Shown: one piece after another, positions 52,811 to 63,473 of the stretch
Layout: each line of letters begins with the position of its first letter
How positions within the stretch are numbered: position 1 is the first letter of the stretch
NCBI GenBank assembly: GCA_963662175.1
Contig: OY759226.1
Coordinates: 29,294,065-29,358,064, forward strand
Reading direction: 5' to 3'
DNA from: Aradus depressus
Lineage: Eukaryota; Arthropoda; Insecta; Hemiptera; Aradidae
DNA: 64,000 nt
Program-made: the position numbers and the translations under genes
Notes under the pieces: model-generated
Seen by the model: the letters and a program-made list of their open reading frames with translations, nothing else
The model's database searches: none
What the model was told of the DNA's origin: nothing

Positions 52811-54052
52811 TCTATATAATAAAAATGATTGGCTAAATTTTGCACGGGAGGGGGGGTTGTGGAGGTAGGCCTTAGTATAAAGATACCGGTAACTCATTAA
52901 CTAATAGTCGGATTGTCATGGAATTTCACATGTAGTATTCTAAAAAGCCAAATTTAAAAAAATGATGTGTGAAGTCTCAAAATTTGAAAGGGGGGGGGGG
53001 GGGCTAGGCCTAATATAAAGATAGTGATAAGTCTTTAACGGATGATCCGATTGACATGGAATTTCACATGTAGTATTCTTAAAGGCCAAATTGAAAAATA
53101 CGGTACGTGACGTCTCAAAATTTTGAACGGGAGGGGGGGTTGTGGAGGTAGGCCTACATATAAAGATAGTGATAGGTCTTTAACGGATGTTCGGAATGTC
53201 ATGGAATTTGACATGTAGTATGCTTAAAGGCCAAATTGAAAAATACGCTACGTGACATCTCAAAGTTTTGAACAGGAGAGGGGGGTTATGATGGGGGCCT
53301 AAGTATAAATATAGTCCTAGCTCATTAACGGTTGGTCGGATTGTCACGAAATTTGACATGTAGTATTCTTAAAGGGAAAATTGAAAAATACGGTACGTGA
53401 CATCTCAAAATTTTGAACGGGAGGGGGGGTTGTGGGGGTAGGCCTTAGCATAAAATAGTTGTAGCTCATTAACGAATGGTCGGATTGTCATGGAATTTCA
53501 CATGTAGTATTCTTAAAAGACAAAAACAAAAAAAGGATATGTGACGTCTCAAAATTGTCAACGGGAGAGGGGTTTGGGGGGGGGGGGGCAAGCATATACC
53601 TAAATAGTAGTTTCAAAAGCAATATTTAAAAATTGGCTGTGACCCTTTTGGACGGGAGGGGCGGGGGTCCATTAATGCTGAATGAATCTCACATGGAGCT
53701 TTTTTAAAGATGGGATATAGCCCTAATTTTAATAGGGTGGGTTTCCTAAGCATGTATTACCTTGAAGGTGCACCGTTGCACGGTAAATAATAACTCTCAC
53801 CAGCGTTCTTAAGCACAAAATACCTAGGGCATCCGCTGTTGCAAGGCACATACTAGCTGCGGTGCCCTGCGTTCCTAACTACGTACTATCTGTGTTGCCC
53901 AGCGGTCCTAAGAACTTAATAGCTGGTTGCACGGAGTTGCAAGGCGCATACTATCTAAGGTGCCTTGCTGTGGTTCCAAGTAAAAAAAATAAATAAATAA
54001 AAAAATCCAGTCCAATAGCTTTTGACAGAACGACGTCTGTCGGGTCAGCTAG
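52811..54052 (+). mobile_element. Complete non-autonomous Helitron with two repeat arrays
   Basis: Starts A|TCTATATAATAAAAATG (52811) and ends CAG-CTAG|T (54052). A 6-bp hairpin GACAGA-ACGACG-TCTGTC ends 7 bases before CTAG, the expected Helitron terminator. Inside are about six ~145-bp units beginning GAACGGGAGGGGGGGTTGTG, then five or six 33-bp units (53790-53975). It has no Rep/helicase. It is the nearest local relative of the satellite at 1-5475. Confidence 0.88.
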
Positions 54053-54069
54053 TATATTGATAAAAATTA

Positions 54070-54700
54070 ATGTGTCGTCCTTATGGATTTTTGAATTCGC
54101 GTATGAGATTTCTTGTCAATACATCGGTAGATATTAAAGTTTTTATGTCAAGCCTACCCCTAATCCCCCTTCCCTTCGGTCGAATTGGCTGGAAATCAAT
54201 AGATGTTGTCATTATGGGGTTCTGGATATAAAAATATAAGATTTTGTGGGGCGCCGGTGGTATACGTGCTTGCTTACTGAGGTCAAGATCGCAGGTTCGA
54301 AACCCGGCCGTGTCCCGGGACGTTAAGCGATGGTCCCGAGCCTGTACGATGTCAGGTACTCGTTAAAAACCCCTACGTGAATAAAAATTTAGGATAGGCA
54401 AAATACTCCCATAGTACAGTCGGAGGCTCATGTCCATCAGAGTGACGAAAGACCACTCTGCTAGTAGGCGATAGGACCTTGTAGTTAAAGCACGGGCATG
54501 AGTCTTAATAATTAACTAACTATAAGATTTTGTGTCGAAAATTTTATTGTAGAGTTATTGCGTTCACAGGCACAAAGTTTTCTTTGCATTTTTGGAATTA
54601 GGGGGTAGAAAAACATGACATTTCGGTGAAAACTCTTCGTGGAATTTCTGAGCGTCTACATAACCTAACCTATCAATGTATGCTTTACTTATTGAGTGTT
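54070..54700 (+). repeat. Dispersed non-coding repeat, copy E, split by a SINE
   Basis: GAATTGGCTGGAAATCAATA and GTTCTGGATATAAA lie left of the SINE; TATTGCGTTCACAGGCACA lies right. The two halves align to copy A. Confidence 0.65.
54249..54520 (+). mobile_element. tRNA-derived SINE, deleted variant
   Basis: Head GCGCCGGTGGTATACGTGC, B box GGTTCGAAACC and tail TAATTAACTAAC. Flanked by the 14-bp duplication TATAAGATTTTGTG (54235-54248, 54521-54534). It lacks about 75 bp containing the TTTATTTTA inverted repeat that is present at 6442-6786 and 59831-60058. Confidence 0.9.
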
Positions 54701-55696
54701 TTTATTAGCTGTAAAATAAATATTACTGTACAAGTTGCTTTATTTTGTGTATCACCTTGCTTCGCGTTCCGCCCAGACAAAGCTCGAATTCTGAAAATAA
54801 TGGATTTTATTCGTATTTTGTCTAAAACCCTGTCATTTCCAATATTTCCCAGTCAAAACGCAATCTACCTAAATTTCATTTTGTGTCTGTAACATATATA
54901 GCATATACAGCACATTAATTTGTATTTGATATAAATATTTTACAGCATGCCAAAATTGTCAGGATGAATTCAAATGCTTACGAAAAATAACAATATGCTA
55001 CATTACCCACCATTTTTCGAAAATAATATAGCACATCTTCACATCAATTTTGCTTCCACTTTTTCGTTATAGTAATCAACATTCAAATGTTTACTGCACA
55101 CTTTCATTTTCTGGAGGGATAAGTTTTCAAAATTTTCGCATCCATTCTTTTCAAACAGTTGGTCCTTGGGTAAATTGAAAAACATTAAATGCTCACCAGC
55201 TTTCATCGCCTCCTTGAAATGAACTATTTACAGATTGAGACATTACAAATATATCCACCGGACATTTAGCTTCCTGAGGTTAAACATTATGATTATTAGA
55301 TAGAAGGAACCTACCCCGCAAACATAACCAAAAGAACTCAGACCCAAAAAATGAAGATCAAGTATTCACAATAAAATATCAAGCATTCGATTTAAGAAAA
55401 CATTTTAATATGAAAAAATAATAATTCCATAGGTACACTAAAAATACATCGATGTATATAAAATGTGAAGATAAAGAGGAAAGAATATTTGTTTTAAGTA
55501 AGTATATTCATGGATATTATTTTATCCATAATATTAATAAAAACAATAATCATAGCTTACAATGAAATGTTCTTTGGTGATTTGAATAATTTCAACTACA
55601 AAAATTCCCAAATAGTAACAATACTTACAGTTCTAATTATATCGCAGTTCAATCTGCACAGCACATTCGGTTTACACAGCAATAGACAAAAGAAAG
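54701..55696. other. AT-rich spacer
   Basis: The small ORFs (54626-54892 and 55510-55755 plus) lack motifs. On the minus strand ATGAAAGCTG|GTGAGC near 55193 has the right phase to splice to the first aminopeptidase exon found but would give no hydrophobic signal peptide. Confidence 0.3.
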
Positions 55697-55790
55697 GAAC
55701 GAAAGAGTGTTCTGGTAGTAGGCGATATGAACTCGTAGTTACAGCCCGGGCGTAAGTCATACTTAATATCAAACTAACTAATAGTCAGTA
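55697..55790 (+). mobile_element. SINE 3' fragment
   Basis: CTGGTAGTAGGCGATATGAA through to the tail AAACTAACTA. Confidence 0.75.
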
Positions 55791-56996
55791 GTGTAAATCC
55801 ATTGGAGTGCGCAATATGGCAAAGAACCGTCCAAATCATTTTTACGGAAAGGAAACTGAGGTAATAATAGTGGTAACAAGTTTCAGAGCCCCGATGAACC
55901 GATTCTGAACTACGCAACCTGGCAAATTTAAATTCAGTATACACATGTTTCGTTCTTATTTATTTTTAAAAATATATAATAATTTTTTTTATGCCATTAA
56001 CTTATGTTAATTCTGTAATTAGAAGACTGAAAAAAGTATATTAAAAAAGGGATTAAGAACAAGAAAGTAATTGGCGATCGACAAAACAGTTAACCTTATC
56101 CAGGGTCCATCGTTCAATTGAACTAGTTCGTCCTGAAGGGCTCTTTTCTAATCATGGTTTTTGTAGAAGCAAGGTGTTTTATTAAAGTTTATACCAATTA
56201 TAACGTATATTTTCATAGTTTGTTTATATTTAATATTACGTAGGTACTTGAAATGTTATTACTTCGTTATTTAAATTTATATTATTACATTTACAAAGCA
56301 ATAAGTTTAAATAGTTTAATAACAGTAAGATACAGTTTTATTTTCGTACAGTATTACAGTTCCTTTTAATGGCTTAAAAAAAAATGTTTCTTACACAATA
56401 ATTAATCAATTACATAATTTATACATATTATTTGTGAATAGTAGGTATACGATGGTATATGTTTTTGGAACTCCATACATCTATTTTCAATTTCTTTGAA
56501 CGTTTGTGCAATAATATATTCTAATTATTATTCGCAAACATAAACTTTTGATTTGAGATCATAAATGATAAAATACAAAGATGTTACCTACTATTGAGTA
56601 GGTTACGTCTTATATTGATATGACGTAAAAAGCGTTTAACTCAATTTACCAGCGTCTGTTTTTATCAGAAAGAATACAATATTGACTCAGTTTTAGTTAG
56701 TTAAGCCGTACAGGTTCTCAAAAAAAAAAAAAAAAAAGGAAACGATACTGCGGAATCACTTATGATGAACCTATCACAATCAGTGAGTAAATAAAGCGAT
56801 GAACTAACTCGTTCACACGAAATAGTCCATTCTTAGTTAGCGTACGGTGAACAAATGAACAAACGACAGAAATAGTTCATCTAACCGAACGATATTTCCC
56901 CTGCCTAAACTGTATTTCCGAAATTCTGAAAGTCATGGAGTTCAAATGGCTCATTGTTGTGGGGATCTCCTTCCCCTGTTAACCACGAATAAAGAG
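55791..56996. other. AT-rich spacer
   Basis: Nothing recognised; A/T homopolymers only. Confidence 0.35.
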
Positions 56997-56999
56997 TTA

Positions 57000-57677
57000 A
57001 GGTGGCTCCACACGCAACGGAAAAACCGAAGGCATGCGTTGAGGCGCCGGACCTTGAGGCGAACCTAAATTTATGGGGGTCTCCACACACTACGGAATAT
57101 ACGAAGGCCAGCCTTAAGGTACTCCTGGTTGGTATACCTCGTCTGCAGCACTGCCTCTTCTTATAGATTCTTTGATATTTTTTAATTCTTTAACTGCTAC
57201 GCATATTATTAATTTTTTAATTACACAGTCTTTGTTAGCTAGAGGCTCCACTTCTTTCATTTTTTCCAGTAATTTTTGGTAAGCAGCTTCCTTTTTTGTC
57301 CGGTCATGATAATCTTTTGATGTAGTTTGCCACAAGCACGGCGAATCTCTGAACAGAGCTATAAACTCCTCTTGATTTTGTTTTGCACGGGCCATGATTA
57401 TACGTGAAAAATGGATTTAATCAAAACACATGCTCTTTTCACACACAACTGACTCGCCTCGAGGCGTACCTCCCATCCCTCCACACGGTCCAATCGGCCT
57501 TGAGACGCTACAAGCAGAGGCAAGACGAATGAGATTTTGTATTGAAATTTCCGGCCTCCAGGCGTCAGATCCGCAGGAATACCTCAACAGAATTCTCCAT
57601 ACACACATAGAGGTTTTCCTTGAGGTCTTGGGCCTCGAGGCATGCCTTCGGTTTTTCCGTTGCGTGTGGAGCCACCT
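57000..57677 (-). mobile_element. PIF/Harbinger-like element carrying a MADF ORF
   Basis: Inverted ends AGGTGGCTCCACACGCAACG and its reverse complement continue for 40 bp (GGAAAAACCGAAGGCATGC), flanked by TTA (56997-56999, 57678-57680). The 3-bp TTA duplication and a Myb/SANT/MADF accessory ORF fit PIF/Harbinger. It is 678 bp with no DDE transposase. Many CCTTGAGGCG/CCTCGAGGC motifs lie near both ends, and a diverged second terminal motif (GGTCTCCACACACTACGG) occurs at about 57079. Confidence 0.8.
57114..57395 (-). CDS. MADF/Myb-SANT-like DNA-binding protein of the Harbinger-like element
   Basis: 93 codons from MARAKQNQEEFIALFRDSPC. Residues 9-80 show a MADF domain: FIALFRDSPCLWQTTSKDYH, the D(K/R)xKKEAAYQKLLEKM block, and KELKNIKESIRRGSAAD. 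MADF domains bind DNA; in PIF/Harbinger elements the second ORF (Myb/SANT-like) guides the transposase to the ends. The segment KKLIICVAVKELK differs from the usual KKLxxLRxxFRKELKK, suggesting two compensating shifts. The stop lies next to the second terminal motif. Probably non-functional or short. Confidence 0.72.
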   Translation of the reverse strand: MARAKQNQEEFIALFRDSPCLWQTTSKDYHDRTKKEAAYQKLLEKMKEVEPLANKDCVIKKLIICVAVKELKNIKESIRRGSAADEVYQPGVP

Positions 57678-57680
57678 TTA

Positions 57681-59509
57681 CTGACTCACTGTTTGGCAAG
57701 AAGTTCTCTAGACAAGAATCCTTAATGAAGATCTCTTAAACATTAATGTTATTTTGAGACTCTTAATGAAGAACGGCTCTCCAGAAATATCTTTTCAACT
57801 AATTTTGTACGATCAGTAAATTATTCATTGCATAATTTTTGGCACATATATCTGCTTATACTCATATATAAATTACCTGTCATTATGGAAATTTACTGGA
57901 CGTTTTAGAAAGTTTATTGATTCGAATAAAGAACAACCAAAAATATTTAATATAACATTTCGAGTTGATACATTCATTCTACTAAGAGTTAACCTTTCGC
58001 AGATAAACGACTCGGAAAGCAAAAAATTCTAGCTAAAACTCGACCTAGATTTTTTCAAATTAAATACATAATTTGCCCTATAAAGACATGCAGTAAAGGA
58101 TCAAAGATGATAAAACGGGTGTGGACATTGGCGCTGTTCTTTCAAGGAGGGAAGAACAATCCACAAACTCTTTTATCCGTCTATTTGGATAACTGATTGT
58201 TTTTTTCTCTATAGGATACGAGTTGGTCTGTTCCAGAGAGGCAGGTATCTCCACCTCGGACATGGCAGACAGTGCAATGCTAACAGCTCCCCACTCTAAT
58301 CTGGATTGATGGAGGAGTATCGGAAGGAAGACAGACCTTCCTGAGTGTATTGTGGCATCGATCTAGCTGGGTGTGGTCACCGCTCCACTAACATCTATCC
58401 ATCCAGAAGACTATCTGTTACTGTTAGCATTGTTCCCGTTCCAGAAATTGTTCGTGAAGTTTTTGAACCCTTTGTATATTAAACGCAAGCTTCTCAAATG
58501 TTGAGTTGATTTGTGAATTATAGACTACATGATAGTTCATATAGATAAAATTTTAAGATTTTTTAATAAATTTTAAAATGTATATATACATATGCTTGCG
58601 CTGTACTAGTCGTTTTAAAAAAATTTATAAACTATTTTGTGTTATTTGATAGTTTTCCTGTTGTCCTATCTACGAAAGAAATGTATCGTTCGGTCTAATT
58701 GGAAATGAGAAGTTTTGCAATTATTATATTTAATGGTTACCCATTTAATAATAAATATATAAAATAATATATTATTTTAACTTCAATGAGCAAATCAAAA
58801 TGTTTTTTTTTAAAGTGTCTTGATAAGTTTCTCAGGTCAAGTAGATAACTTAGCACGGATATCTCTGGAATCTATTAATCACATTCTCCTGTTTATTGCT
58901 TCTGTCCCTGGGCTTTCTTTTAATTAATACAGATTCTTCTTTGGTGATTAATGATTATCCTAATAGATCTGCTTGAATTACAGTTCGGATATCTTCCTGA
59001 CCTGATAATAAATCACGAGTGATGGGTCACCTCAAGGACCTCACGAAAGGAGCATCTTAACTGCAAAAACACAAATAAAGTTTCCTTTTCTTTGAATGGT
59101 ATTGTACATAATGCGTGACCCAGACACCTTCTATAATACTATTTGTTAATAAATTTGTTAAAAAAGTTGTATACAATGAAAATATGTACATATGTGTTTG
59201 TAATGTCACAATATGTACCTAATATGAAATGAAAATAGCGGAAACATAATGTTTTATTAATTTCATTACAAAAATTACCCATTTTTTTATTGGTCTCATA
59301 TAAGACGCATATTAGTCATGTAAATGGTGTTATTATTGGTTTTTTACACAACATCTATGGCCCAAGGTGGGAGTTCTGTCTATAGTATGCATCCTGCATG
59401 AGGCCAATATAAAAATAAATAAAAACCGAGTTATAATAAGTTCTATCTATGAAATAAAACTCTTTTTTACTTCTGTCACGGAAGAATTCATATGATATTT
59501 GGCCCCACA
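57681..59509. other. Spacer, with a possible 5' exon region at 58078-58480
   Basis: Mostly AT-rich. 58078-58480 is less AT-rich. On the minus strand it reads PILLHQSRLEWGAVSIALSA before MSEVEIPASLEQTN (from 58263), but no splice or similarity evidence supports a gene. Confidence 0.3.
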
Positions 59510-59724
59510 AGACATGTTACATAGTTTTGACCCCAGCTGCAGTCAGGAGGGCCGCACCTCTGTCCAATATACCAAATGGACTAGATTTCCGTTTCCTCTT
59601 AACTCCGCCTTTTTTAATTGGGCCCACAAATTGATCCAAGCCTATCTAGGTCAGACTAACCTAGTAACAAGATCCTCCTTCAGAGGCAACAATATTGGGG
59701 AATGACCGTGGGAAACATGCCCTA

Positions 59725-59830
59725 TGTGTATTCATTGACATCGCGTCGGCCTTTGACTGCGCTTGGTGGCCTGCGTGCTGTGGCACTGCCTGGGAATGTG
59801 TTTGGATTGATTTCCAGCTTCCTCCGATCT
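59725..59830 (+). pseudogene. R1-type LINE reverse-transcriptase scrap
   Basis: LCVFIDIASAFDCAWWPA resembles the R1-clade 'LDIxGAFDNAWWP' block with the first catalytic Asp. In another frame GNVFGLISSFLR continues the usual text. At most about 35 codons, frameshifted, and abutting a SINE at 59831. Confidence 0.6.
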
Positions 59831-60058
59831 GCGACGGGTAGCTTAGTGGTATGCGTGCTTGCTTATTGATCTCAAGATCGTGGGTTCGAAACCCGGCCGA
59901 GGTCCTTAGTTTATTTTATCTAGGAGATAAAATAAACTTAAGCACATCGTCCTTCGGATGGGACGTTAAGTGATGGTCCCGAGCCTGTACGATGTCAGGT
60001 ACTCGTTAAAGACCCCAGGTGAATCAAAATTTAAAATAGGCAAAATTCCCACAGTAGT
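59831..60058 (+). mobile_element. tRNA-derived SINE, 3'-truncated
   Basis: TAGCTTAGTGG (A box) and GGGTTCGAAACCCGG (B box), then TTAGTTTATTTTATCTAGGA and the common body; it stops at CCCACAGTAG. It retains the internal inverted repeat. Confidence 0.87.
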
Positions 60059-60706
60059 GCTACGTTTTTTACTTTTGTATATAAATAATAAAAATTAATT
60101 GAATTTAATCTTCCCTACAAGGGATATGCCATAATGCTATGTTTATTATTGATTGAAATTATTTATATAAATTAAGTTGACCTAATTGATAATAATAAAC
60201 AATAAAAATTTGAATTAAAAAAAAATGAAGTTAAATTAATTCTATAATTTCTAAAAATAAAATAATTTATCGTATGATTGAGTGAAGCTCTTAAATAAAA
60301 TAAAAAACATATGTTATAAATAACTCTGGAGAAATTATTGAGACTACTTTACCAGTACCAGTTGAAAATATCAAAATGTCTTCCGATCTTATTTCTAAAA
60401 TTTAAAATTATTAATCATAATGTCCCGCAAACTGGTACTTACCGCAAAGGCGTTGATTCGCAGGGTCAGAGTTTTGAAACATTCTTACAAATTCACAAAA
60501 TTGAAAAAATTAATTGAATGTTGACCGGCCATTTTGGAATAAAATTGTATATTAATTTGAGTACTCACATGACGCCATAGATCTAAAGTAAAATTAACAT
60601 TAATTACATATAAATATTAACAAAAATTATGTCCTCCATCTGCTCGCATCTATTCAATGTCACTTCGCACTTTTACTCATTTCCTCAACTTTTATAATAG
60701 TTATTA
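60059..60706. other. AT-rich spacer
   Basis: No gene. GTAAGTACC near 60438 (minus) is a good-looking donor without a credible exon. Confidence 0.3.
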
Positions 60707-60714
60707 CTATGAAA

Positions 60715-61979
60715 CAGGCCCGTGCGCAAGGGGGGGGGGGGGGTTTGGGGGTTCGAACCCCCCCCCATTAGGACTCTCTTGTACTTTAAATGAAAAATTC
60801 TCATTAAGGCAAGAAATTTAATCATTGGAACGACAAGAAAGAAAAATGTTTCTGTTCCTACTAAGAAAACTCCATGTTTGATGGAAACATTCCTTGCCTC
60901 CATGCGAAATTGCTACTTGATATTTTGAAAATAGAAATTTCATTACGGTAACGACACATTTTCTCCATATCTACTTGATATGTTAAAAAATTTTGTGAGT
61001 AACATCTCAAAATGTTAAGTGTATTTATATTACTTTTCAGATATCCATGCACATTTTGAGCTCGGTACATTCTTTGACTTCAAGCTTGAGTCGAGTACTT
61101 CAAACAGAAAATCAGGATCTTGGTGAGGCTGTTGAGTTAGCCGACGCTGCAAAAGAAGAACTGACAAAAAGAAGAGAAAACGCCACAGAAAACTTCAGAA
61201 AAATTTTCGAAACTGTAAGCCAAATCAGCGAAGAATACGACATTCAATTCCGAAAACCAAGGACAGCTTCAAGACAAACGCAACGTTCTAACGTGCAAAC
61301 TGATTCAGTTGAAGATTATTTTCGAATTACGATTTATATACCATACCTTGATTCGTTTGTGACACATTTACAGGACCGGTTTCTGAATCATCGCAATATT
61401 TTATCGAATTTCGCTTGCCTTTTTCCGAACAAAATGAAAAAATTGGATGAAGAGTCATGTGAAAAATTATTCGAACCCTACTCTTCAATTTTGCACGATG
61501 ATTCGCGTGACGCATGGGTGAATGAAGTCATACTCTGGAGACGACGCATTATTGAAAAGAACATCAAAAATTCTCTCGAAGCCCTTGAAATTTGCAATGC
61601 AGACGCGTTCCCGAACGTACACCAAATGCTTCGCATTATGGCCATTTTACCCGTGACGACAGCAAAAAATGAACGCTCTTTTTCAACATTGCGTGTTCTG
61701 AAAACGTACATTAGATCGACAATGTCTGAAGATCGGCTCAACGGCTTAGCCTCCCTCAATATACACCGTGAAATGGAGATAAATGTGCAAAAAATTCTGG
61801 AAGAATTTTTTTCGTTACCTCGAAGAATTAATCTGTTAAGTAATGAGAAATAAATATGAAGTTTTTACATGCAAACGTCTTTAAAAAATAAAATAACAGT
61901 TTGTGTGTTTTTACATATTATTGAAAAAAAACTTTTATTTCAAAACCCCCCCCTTAATTGATTTCTGCGCACGGGCCTG
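60715..61979 (+). mobile_element. hAT transposon, internally deleted
   Basis: Inverted ends CAGGCCCGTGCGC flanked by the perfect 8-bp duplication CTATGAAA (60707-60714, 61980-61987). It is 1265 bp against 2.5-4 kb for a full hAT. G/C homopolymers lie just inside both ends. The transposase C-terminal part is on the plus strand. Confidence 0.95.
61047..61853 (+). CDS. hAT transposase C-terminal part
   Basis: 268 codons, possibly an exon after the acceptor TTACTTTTCAG at 61031-61040. SVEDYFRITIYIPYLDSFVT and HLQDRFLNHRNIL, then the hAT dimerisation domain: FPNVHQMLRIMAILPVTTAK, NERSFSTLRVLKTYIRSTMS and DRLNGLASLNIHREMEI. It resembles the MYM-zinc-finger-linked hAT group. The N-terminal zinc finger and the first DDE residues are missing. 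The frame is clean, suggesting a recent deletion derivative. Confidence 0.9.
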   Translation: MHILSSVHSLTSSLSRVLQTENQDLGEAVELADAAKEELTKRRENATENFRKIFETVSQISEEYDIQFRKPRTASRQTQRSNVQTDSVEDYFRITIYIPYLDSFVTHLQDRFLNHRNILSNFACLFPNKMKKLDEESCEKLFEPYSSILHDDSRDAWVNEVILWRRRIIEKNIKNSLEALEICNADAFPNVHQMLRIMAILPVTTAKNERSFSTLRVLKTYIRSTMSEDRLNGLASLNIHREMEINVQKILEEFFSLPRRINLLSNEK

Positions 61980-61987
61980 CTATGAAA

Positions 61988-62835
61988 ACTAGACTCCTCG
62001 GAACACAGGTTTTGGCCTACACAAAGACTGGAAGACAACTGAACAACACCTTCGAATGGTGGCTTGAGATTGTCTTTTCGCCGGTGTTTTGTCCTTCGGA
62101 ACTTGATATTTCTTCAACCTTCAAAAATTTTTCGACGTATTATTCCTTCTCTTCCTTTTCTTTTGTCTTCTTAATTATCCTTTTAATTTTCTATGAGTTT
62201 ACTTTTAAATTTTGACTCCTGTTTCTTGAAAAAAGATACATAAACTTATTTTGTATATCTTGTGGAAGCTGAACACACCAAGCGGCAAGAATCCGAACTA
62301 ACTCGAAATCTTGGTTGAATTTTCACATTTTACGAATTTTTCTTAAACGGCTCTTTTTTTCGTGTTTTCTTTTATCAATCTTCTATAATTAAATGTTGGA
62401 TCTTTTATACAAAATTTCAAAAGATTCTTGCTGACAGTTCTGCTGCTGTTGAGTTTTATAAAAATTATCTCGTCTCATTAAATACTTCGTTCCTCCGTCA
62501 TTTTATCTCCTTTTTGCAGTCTCTTTTTCTTCTTGAATGTGTTTTTTAACTTCTCTTAAAATTTGGTTCTTCATTCTTCAGTTTTTTTAGTTTAATTTGT
62601 GTTTCGAAAAGTCATTGCTAGCTACGCCATTTTAGGTTATGGCCTTGTTTTGATTTGATTCCTTCTACTTAATCTGTTCCTTTCTGTTTTTTACTCCTTG
62701 TTTACGTTTTCTATTCTCTTTTCTGGGTTGTATTTTTTCTTTTTGGAGAGTAATTTAAACTTTTAAATTAGGTTCATTGAAAATAATAAAACGTTGCTTC
62801 GACATTTGTTGTCATGGCAACGGTTTGTTTATGTT
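61988..62835. other. AT-rich spacer
   Basis: T-rich on the plus strand; no motif seen. Confidence 0.35.
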
Positions 62836-62939
62836 ACAGTAGAGACTGGCTCATGTCCACCAGAGTGACGAAAGAGCGCTCTGGTGGTAGGCGATATGAC
62901 CTCGTAGTTAAAGCCCGGGCATGAGTCATAATAACTAAC
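62836..62939 (+). mobile_element. SINE 3' fragment
   Basis: GGCTCATGTCCACCAGAGTG, GCGCTCTGGTGGTAGGCGAT and the tail ATAATAACTAAC. Confidence 0.85.
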
Positions 62940-63397
62940 GGTGTTGACAATTTTTCGGAGGGTTCCTCACTGTAGTTCATATTACCTCTGCCCAGAAAGT
63001 GTCCTTTGGTTGACTCTAGCGGCTATCTCAACGGAATTACGGCTCGTTTGTCCTCTTTCCTGACAACCAACTCAGAAACATTATTCATTTTTTTTTTTTT
63101 TTCGCATTTTTATCTTCATTGAAACATTTTTTCTAACATATATTTGTCTGTGCAGAGTGCATTTAGATTCTAGTAGAGATCGACCTGACAAATGCATATT
63201 CTGAATAGCTCTACATATTAAACGATGAGGAAATGAATTGGTACAAGGCTTCCATCTGTCGACATTCCATTGAATGCAATTAGTGATGCAGTTAATAAAG
63301 GCATCGTGCAGCTATCCCTCATTGAAACAGGTTCCTTCCATTCATATTAATCATTCAATCATTTTTAGTTTATAAGAGATATTTACAATTGTATAAA

Positions 63398-63473
<76 letters not shown>

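Noticed and set aside
54249..54320. tRNA gene
   Set aside because: A and B boxes are present but no acceptor pairing; it is the head of a SINE with target duplications.
55180..55200. ATGAAAGCTG|GTGAGC as the aminopeptidase first exon
   Set aside because: Phase and donor fit, but the resulting N-terminus has no hydrophobic signal and there is no other support.
60425..60475. Minus-strand exon ending at GTAAGTACC near 60438
   Set aside because: A good donor sequence but no hydrophobic signal peptide or similarity; distance and context unconvincing.
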